38,001 nucleotides of DNA, taken from the NCBI GenBank assembly GCA_012026835.1, contig VEPN01000029.1, positions 1-38,001 on the forward strand, read 5' to 3'. Numbering within the stretch: position 1 is the first letter of the stretch; each line of letters begins with the position of its first letter. Made by a program: the position numbers and the translations under genes. This document shows positions 33,482 to 38,001 of this stretch, one piece after another. This DNA comes from Candidatus Methanoperedens sp. GTDB lineage: Archaea > Halobacteriota > Methanosarcinia > Methanosarcinales > Methanoperedenaceae. Under the pieces are notes generated by a model. That model had not been told where the DNA came from. It was given only the letters and a program-made list of their open reading frames with translations, and searched no databases.

Positions 33482-33662
33482 GAATAACTCTGGATTATAA
33501 TGTGTTAATCTCTGCGGTCAAAAAGAATGAAGAATACAGCAAGGACGGCATGGAAATAATAAACCTGGTACCACATTTATACTTTATCAACCCACACTGA
33601 GTATTACAGAACTCTACAATGCCATTGGAAAAACAAAAGGTGAACCGGCTGCGAAGTCTTGA
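33460..33662 (+). pseudogene. frameshifted, truncated PIN-domain (VapC-like) toxin
   Basis: The frame from ATG 33460 reads MAEAINIRITLDYNVLISAV, where LD.NVLISA is the first PIN-domain strand with its metal-binding Asp, and stops at 33600. The +1 frame then continues in sense as YQPTLSITELYNAIGKTKGE with the second conserved acidic position, ending at 33662. Normal VapC is about 130 residues; both frames together give about 65, so the C-terminal half is gone. GC-rich repeat A starts about 50 bases later. Confidence 0.6.
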
Positions 33663-33710
33663 AGAATAGGTGCTGGCATAGCGAGTAGAGATATATCTAT
33701 AAGGTTCGAT

Positions 33711-33850
33711 ATTTTCGACCCGCGCCCGGCATCGAGAGAGGGTGCAGCTGGGGAGATGCGTGCGGAGGGGGCGCGGGGATGGAGGGTTTGCAGGTCGCAT
33801 CTTTCGCGTTCCTGTGGGACGGCCAGGGGCTGGAGATAGAGGGCGCGCAA
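33711..33850 (+). repeat. GC-rich structured repeat, copy A
   Basis: Strongly G+C-rich in an A+T-rich setting. The core is GCGCCCGGCATCGAGAGAGG followed by GTGCAGCTGGGG. CCCGCGCCC (33719-33727) pairs with GGGCGCGGG (33769-33777), closing a stem around about 40 bases. It lies downstream of the PIN-domain remnant. Confidence 0.65.
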
Positions 33851-33929
33851 CGGTAAGGTGACCGGAATACTATAGTTCAAGTAGCACAATTTTCAATTAA
33901 CCGCCATTTTCTTAAGCTACCTCAGAAAC

Positions 33930-33962
33930 TTATATTATATCATACGAAAATCATACGTATGA
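33930..33962 (+). promoter_or_regulatory. promoter and operator of the BrnT-like/YgiT unit
   Basis: TATA box TTATATTATAT (33930-33940) is followed by a half-site TCATACGA (33940-33947) and a full 12-nt palindrome TCATACGTATGA (33951-33962) over the expected start of transcription. This is the arrangement of a self-repressing toxin-antitoxin operator. Confidence 0.6.
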
Positions 33963-33967
33963 AATGA

Positions 33968-34240
33968 ATGCTGATACAAAAAATACTTATGTCACAGAAA
34001 ATAGCCGAAAAAATCAAATGCAAGCATGGTCTTGACCCGATTGTGGCAAAAGAGGTCTTAGAAGGTTATAGCACCTGCTATATAGGAAAAGCGGGCGGAG
34101 ACAACTACATGGCTATAGGATTATGTTCTGCCGGATACGTGACTGTGTTTTTCGAATATGAAGCTGGAACTGTCGAGATTAAAACAGCATACACTTCTTC
34201 AAACTGGCAGATTGATCTATATAAGAAAAAGAGAGGATGA
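33968..34240 (+). CDS. BrnT/DUF4258-like toxin
   Basis: A 90-residue RelE-superfamily-like protein: KIKCKHGLDPIVAKEVLEGY, then AIGLCSAGYVTVFFEYEAG and a C-terminal AYTSSNWQIDLYKKK. The order helix, then antiparallel sheet, then short basic tail is that of BrnT or DUF4258 ribonuclease toxins. Two ATGs are possible (33968 and 33989); the TATA position favours a nearly leaderless start at 33968. The last bases overlap the partner's ATG. The ribonuclease role is inferred. Confidence 0.55.
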   Translation: MLIQKILMSQKIAEKIKCKHGLDPIVAKEVLEGYSTCYIGKAGGDNYMAIGLCSAGYVTVFFEYEAGTVEIKTAYTSSNWQIDLYKKKRG

Positions 34241-34668
34241 TTATGAAGACTAAAAAGAAAGAAATCGATTATGAGAATATCCGACCTGAAGATTTAACGC
34301 ACGAAGAAGTTACATTTGAAGTTAAACCGGAGACTAAAGCCCCGGCACATTGCACAGACTGCCGCATTAAGATGGAGCCTGCAAGAATCGATGTTAAAAG
34401 AGGCAATATTATGATAATGAATGTAACTGCTTACAGATGCCCAAAATGCGGCAAAGAGCTTTTGGATGTTGAAACTGCATCCCGGATAGAAAGGGAATTT
34501 GCATTGAGGCATGCCGAGGAGATAAAAGGCTATGAAGTTAAGATATCCTCAGACGGAAGAAATTACCTGATACGGTTTCCAAAAGAGCTTTCCAAAACAC
34601 TGGCAACTAAAAAAATAGCAAAGATACTGCCTGTTGATGCTGATGAATTCGTAGTGAAAGTAGTGTGA
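34237..34668 (+). CDS. YgiT/MqsA-type zinc-finger antitoxin with AbrB-like tail
   Basis: A 143-residue protein. Residues about 38-75 hold CTDC and CPKC, the zinc site of YgiT/MqsA N-domains (YRCPKCGKELLD). The C-terminal part (KISSDGRNYLIRFPKELSKT) resembles an AbrB/SpoVT swapped-hairpin DNA-binding half rather than the HTH of MqsA. The ATG at 34237 overlaps the toxin stop (ATGA); GAGAGG also fits the ATG at 34243. It should neutralise the toxin and bind the palindromic operator. Repeat B starts seven bases after its stop. Confidence 0.6.
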   Translation: MIMKTKKKEIDYENIRPEDLTHEEVTFEVKPETKAPAHCTDCRIKMEPARIDVKRGNIMIMNVTAYRCPKCGKELLDVETASRIEREFALRHAEEIKGYEVKISSDGRNYLIRFPKELSKTLATKKIAKILPVDADEFVVKVV

Positions 34669-34674
34669 AACTCG

Positions 34675-34830
34675 AATTCTTCGAACTGCGCCCCGCATCG
34701 GAGAGGGCGCAGCCGGAGGGGAGGTGTGCGGAGGGGGCATGGGGGACGGATGGCTTGCAGCCGCATCATCCGCATTCTTGGAGGGTGGCGCCGGGGCAGG
34801 ATAAGGAAGGTGCGCAGGTACGATTGGGGG
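34675..34830 (+). repeat. GC-rich structured repeat, copy B
   Basis: Shares GCGCCCCGCATCGGAGAGGG, GCGCAGCCGGAGGGG and GTGCGGAGGGGGCATGGGG with copy A, in the same orientation. The closing stem is weaker here. It begins seven bases after the zinc-finger antitoxin stop. Confidence 0.65.
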
Positions 34831-34939
34831 TGAGAGATTGTGACTCACAGGAGGGCAATAAATTTAAATTTTAACCACAACCCGTTACGTAATTATGAAA
34901 GATAAGTTTTAACTAATTACAAAACTAAGAGTATATATT

Positions 34940-35239
34940 ATGTCATCGGTAGAATCTGTATCATCAGTCACCACAGAACTCAGTCATATGATAGGTTTAC
35001 CTGAGGATGTATTGATTCACAAAGGCTTGATATCTTTGATCGAGAAAGAGATCCGACTCGCAGAGATGGATATTGCTGACCTGATGGATAGATATAATGT
35101 TGCTTCGAAGGAAGAGTTGTATAAAGCAATAAAATTTAAAAAAATACCAAGCCATCCAGCCTGGGAAGATTATATTATCTGGAAAAATAAGGAGAAATAC
35201 ATCGCGGATCTGAAGGTGCATCTGGGCAGGGTTCAATAA
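34940..35239 (+). CDS. TumA-like antitoxin partner of a TumE-type toxin
   Basis: A 99-residue helical protein (LPEDVLIHKGLISLIEKEIR, then DLMDRYNVASKEELYKAIK, EDYIIWKNKEKYI), the usual shape of antitoxins beside DUF6516/TumE proteins. GTATATATT directly before the ATG would, if it is the TATA box, favour the internal ATG at 34988, giving 83 residues. Its stop abuts the toxin start. Confidence 0.55.
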   Translation: MSSVESVSSVTTELSHMIGLPEDVLIHKGLISLIEKEIRLAEMDIADLMDRYNVASKEELYKAIKFKKIPSHPAWEDYIIWKNKEKYIADLKVHLGRVQ

Positions 35240-35605
35240 ATGCTTTTGACCTATCAGGAACTTGAAAGAATAGCAAAGACGGAGTTTTCGGACATCATTA
35301 AAGAAACAAGATTTATTGGAGGCAGGTCTGTTCAACCCAACAAGCTAAGGGTATATTTTATAGATGATAGCTTCCTTGATGTATGGTTGAGCGATGAGGG
35401 AGATTACTCATATCATTGGGAGCAGAGGGCTTGCAGGGGTTTGATTCATCGGTGGGATAATGCACCGGATCATCCAGAAATTGAATCTTTTCCGCACCAT
35501 TTTCATGATGGAGAGGAGATCAACGTTGTTTCGAGTAATCTTGATATCAGTATAAAAGGGGCATTCAGAGAAGTTCTTGAATTTATCGCGAATAAATTAA
35601 AATAA
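35240..35605 (+). CDS. TumE-type toxin (DUF6516)
   Basis: A 121-residue protein with DSFLDVWLSDEGDYSYHWEQ, LIHRWDNAPDHPEIESFPHH and FHDG, the family pattern of His/Asp-rich TumE proteins known as toxins paired with a helical antitoxin. The ATG follows the upstream stop without a gap, so translation is coupled. Mechanism unproven; the conserved His residues suggest a nuclease-like site. Repeat C follows 78 bases later. Confidence 0.7.
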   Translation: MLLTYQELERIAKTEFSDIIKETRFIGGRSVQPNKLRVYFIDDSFLDVWLSDEGDYSYHWEQRACRGLIHRWDNAPDHPEIESFPHHFHDGEEINVVSSNLDISIKGAFREVLEFIANKLK

Positions 35606-35682
35606 TATCATAAAGATTAAAAGAGCGCACATATTAAGGAGGTGCAGAAATCGAGAGTATGAATATTTTTCTGATGCGCCTC

Positions 35683-35775
35683 CCCGACCCGCGCCTGGCA
35701 TCGTGAGAAAGCGCAGCCAGGGGGAATGCATGGGATGAGGGCGCGGGGGGTGCATTCCGCATAATCTCAGGATGG
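35683..35775 (+). repeat. GC-rich structured repeat, copy C
   Basis: GCGCCTGGCATCGTGAGAAA then GCGCAGCCAGGGGG, as in copies A and B and in the same orientation. CCCGCGCC (35688-35695) pairs with GGCGCGGG (35740-35747), as in copy A. It lies between the TumE gene and the 3' end of the TPR gene. Confidence 0.65.
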
Positions 35776-35798
35776 GAGTGTAACTAAATATTGAAGAT

Positions 35799-37430
35799 TC
35801 ACTCAACCAATTTTTTAAATTCATTATCATCCCATAATTTTTCAAAATCTTTATCGGTCTTTGCATTTTCTTTATAAGATCCCTCAAGTTCAATTGCGCG
35901 TTTTAAATTAAAAAGAGCTACCTCTTTTTTTTCAATTAACGAATAAGTACAGCTACGACCATACCATGCTATAGCCAAATTTGAATCGATATCCAGTGCT
36001 TTATTGTAAGATTCTAATGCTTCATCATATCTTTTTAATCTATAGAGAATATTACCTTTAAAATTCCACATAATAGCAACATTAGGTTCTAACTCAAGTG
36101 CCTTAATGATAGTTTCTAAAGATTCATTGTCTCGATTGAGTTTAAAAAGAATACTACTTTTGCTAAACCACGAATCAGCAAAATCAGGTTCAATATCTAT
36201 CACTTTTTCAATGACTTCTAATGCTTCATTATATCTGCCGAACCTAAATAGAATACCGCTTTTGTTAAACAAAATTTCAGGAATATCTGGTTTTATATTG
36301 GCAGCTTTACTATAAGCTTCTAAAGCTTCATCATATTTCTTCAGATAATAAAGCATATTACCTTTCAAATTCCACACTTCAGCTGAATCTGGATTTTTAT
36401 TCAATACTTTATTAATGGCTTCAAGGGCTTCATTATTTCTATCTAATTTTGAAAGAATGTTACCTTTATTGGACAATGCTCCAGCAAAATCTGGATCAAT
36501 ATCCAGTGCTTTTTCAACGGCCTCTAATGCTTCATTATATTTTTTCAATCCAAAAAGAGCATTACTTTTGTTAGACCACGATTCAGCAAGGTTCGGATTA
36601 ATTTCCAGTGCTTTATCAATTGCCTCAAGAGCTTCTTCACATCGATTTAATTTATAAAGAACACTACTTTTATTAGACCATGCACCAATAAAACCGGGAT
36701 CAATCAGCAGTGCTCTATTATAAGCATCTAACGCTTCGATATCTCTATTCAGGTTAGAAAAAATAGTACCTTTAAAATCCCATATAAGAGCAACATTGGG
36801 CTCTATCTCAATGACTTTATCAATTACTTTTGATGCTTCATCATATCGATTTAATTCAAACAGAAGATGAACCTTGTTTAACCAAGCCCAAAGTAAAGAT
36901 GGTTCATTCTTAATAACTTGATCAATCGCCTCTATTGCTTCTTCGAATCTATTTAGTTCAGAAAGTATAGTACTTTTGATTCTCCAACCAACATCAAGAT
37001 TAGGTTCGTTCTTTAGTGCTTTATCTATGGCCTCAAGGGCTTCATGATTTCTTTTTAATTTAGAAAGAATGTTACTTTTATTGGACCATGCTCCAGCAAA
37101 ATTTGGATCAATATCCAGTGCTTTTTCAATGGCCTCTAATGCTTCATTATATTTTTTCAATCCAAAAAGAGCATTACTTTTATTAGACCACGATTCCGAA
37201 AGGTTCGGATTAATTTCCAGCGCCTTATCAATTGCCTCAAGAGCTTCTTCACATCGATTTAATTTAAAAAGAATAGTAGATTTGTTTGACCATGCTTCCT
37301 CAAAATCTGGATCGATTAGTAATGCTTTTCCAATAGCTTCTAACGCTTCATCATATTTATTTAATTTTAGAAGAATATTACTTTTATGAATCCATGCTAA
37401 ATCAAAATCTGGTTCAATAACTAGTGTCAT
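35799..37430 (-). CDS. TPR-repeat protein, 5' end probably lost
   Basis: About 543 residues made of 15 tetratricopeptide repeats of 34 residues (consensus AW.NKS.IL.KL.RYDEALEAIDKALEI.P), then an acidic cap KDFEKLWDDNEFKKLVE seen in other TPR proteins. TPRs are protein-binding scaffolds; partner unknown, no signal peptide. The frame opens inside the IS630 gene (37478); the first ATG outside it is at 37430, one base after that gene's stop. The residues there (MTLVIEPD) look like the end of a preceding repeat, so the original protein was longer and the element has cut it. Repeats 2-4 and 8-10 are nearly identical. Confidence 0.8.
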   Translation of the reverse strand: MTLVIEPDFDLAWIHKSNILLKLNKYDEALEAIGKALLIDPDFEEAWSNKSTILFKLNRCEEALEAIDKALEINPNLSESWSNKSNALFGLKKYNEALEAIEKALDIDPNFAGAWSNKSNILSKLKRNHEALEAIDKALKNEPNLDVGWRIKSTILSELNRFEEAIEAIDQVIKNEPSLLWAWLNKVHLLFELNRYDEASKVIDKVIEIEPNVALIWDFKGTIFSNLNRDIEALDAYNRALLIDPGFIGAWSNKSSVLYKLNRCEEALEAIDKALEINPNLAESWSNKSNALFGLKKYNEALEAVEKALDIDPDFAGALSNKGNILSKLDRNNEALEAINKVLNKNPDSAEVWNLKGNMLYYLKKYDEALEAYSKAANIKPDIPEILFNKSGILFRFGRYNEALEVIEKVIDIEPDFADSWFSKSSILFKLNRDNESLETIIKALELEPNVAIMWNFKGNILYRLKRYDEALESYNKALDIDSNLAIAWYGRSCTYSLIEKKEVALFNLKRAIELEGSYKENAKTDKDFEKLWDDNEFKKLVE

Positions 37431-37431
37431 G

Positions 37432-38001
37432 TCAACCTTCAAGAGTCGGATAAAGTCTTGATAATTTAATCCTTGCATCTTCGGTTGTAAATCGCCAATT
37501 TACTTTTGCATTTTTGTTGTTTCTAGTTCTCTCCCATGCCAGCACCTCCTTCCTGACAGCCTCAATATTATCGATCCTTCGGTCTAAACACTGTCCTGTG
37601 AGCACATTCAACTCAATTTCAGCAATATTTAGCCAGCTTCCGTGCTTTGGAGTATACACAAACTCGAATCTACTCCATAATGCTTTTGCCTTTTCCGGAG
37701 GAAATGTTTCATAAAATGATCCGGGTTCGTGTGTATTCAGATTATCCATAACTATTGTTATTTTTTCAGCCATTTCATATTGGTGTGCAATATTCTCCAT
37801 AAAAAGAGCCCAATCCTGCTTGGTTTTTCTTTCAGTAACTTTTACCATACGATTTCCCGCCAGAGGTTCACAGGCAATAAAAACATTACACATACCGCAA
37901 CGTTTGTATTCATAATCATGCTTTTCTGGATGCCGGGGTGAAACGGGAACGGGGATTCTTGTCTCTGCAATCAACTGTTTTGGGCATTCATCCATACACA
38001 C
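37432..38001 (-). mobile_element. IS630-family transposase, partial (runs off the window)
   Basis: C-terminal 189 residues of a DDE transposase. Visible motifs: MDECPKQL (first Asp), ITIVMDNLNTHEPGSFYETF (second Asp), FVYTPKHGSWLNIAEIELNV (final Glu), then WRFTTEDARIKLSRLYP. The order and spacing are those of IS630. The 5' part lies beyond base 38001. The stop is followed at once by the TPR gene, so the element's terminal repeat must lie in or near the TPR start. Confidence 0.85.

Noticed and set aside
33495-33889. Overlapping minus-strand open frames across GC-rich repeat A
   Set aside because: Their proteins are Pro/Arg/Ser-rich, overlap the PIN-domain remnant on the other strand, and owe their length to high G+C content, which removes stop codons. 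Similar frames over repeat B are rejected for the same reason.

Overview
The window looks like a chromosomal stretch of a methane-metabolising euryarchaeon of the Methanosarcinales. Supporting signs are the archaeal GluRS, TyrRS and CCA-adding enzymes, Tsr3, the archaeal Ski2-type helicase with zinc-binding cysteines, a PEF-CTERM surface protein, and TATA boxes about 27 nt upstream of apparently leaderless start codons. Two adjacent genes of the futalosine menaquinone pathway (mqnB, mqnD), next to a folate-type C1 operon and many insertion sequences and toxin-antitoxin modules, fit 'Candidatus Methanoperedens' (ANME-2d) best. That assignment is inference; no marker gene proves it.

Layout. 1-6.7 kb: end of an unknown gene, a small lipoprotein, gltX, a PEF-CTERM protein, a large helicase, and a secreted AttH/CrtC-like protein preceded by a 45-residue exported peptide. 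6.7-8.4 kb: an A+T-rich island with a radical SAM/SPASM maturase and, just upstream on the same strand, a 42-codon gene whose product ends in ACTCTGNCPKY. I read this as an undescribed archaeal RiPP (ranthipeptide/sactipeptide-like) cassette. 8.6-14.4 kb: tyrS, a flavodoxin/ferredoxin remnant, a Dabb protein, tsr3, a DsbA-like protein tail-to-tail with a lipoprotein-thioredoxin-CcdA fusion, and cca. 14.5-17.5 kb: a small leaderless ORF and the purN-glyA-folD operon. 17.5-20.3 kb: two small Cys-rich proteins, mqnB-mqnD and a four-TM protein. 20.6-24.6 kb: a winged-helix protein, a MinD/ParA-like ATPase, a RecA-fold protein that has lost its P-loop, and a UbiB-like kinase with a phasin-like partner. 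24.7-27.1 kb: an NrdG-like radical SAM enzyme, a blue-copper lipoprotein and ilvC.

From about 27.2 kb to the end the sequence is accessory. It holds an IS4/IS1634-type transposase, an HNH fragment, a HicAB pair whose hicA lacks a normal start, a sulfonate-type ABC operon whose ATPase is fused to a TusA domain, a transposase remnant, and three consecutive toxin-antitoxin units (a frameshifted PIN-domain unit, a BrnT-like/YgiT-zinc-finger pair and a TumE-type pair). Each of these three units is followed, in the same orientation, by a copy of a GC-rich structured repeat. A 15-repeat TPR protein, apparently cut at its 5' end by an IS630 element, closes the window.

Genes that plausibly work together: purN/glyA/folD (formyl and methylene folate supply); mqnB/mqnD, perhaps with the UbiB-like kinase (quinone); the DsbA-like protein and thioredoxin-CcdA fusion (thiol redox outside the membrane); the SPASM maturase and Cys-rich peptide; and the three ABC genes with the fused sulfur-carrier domain.
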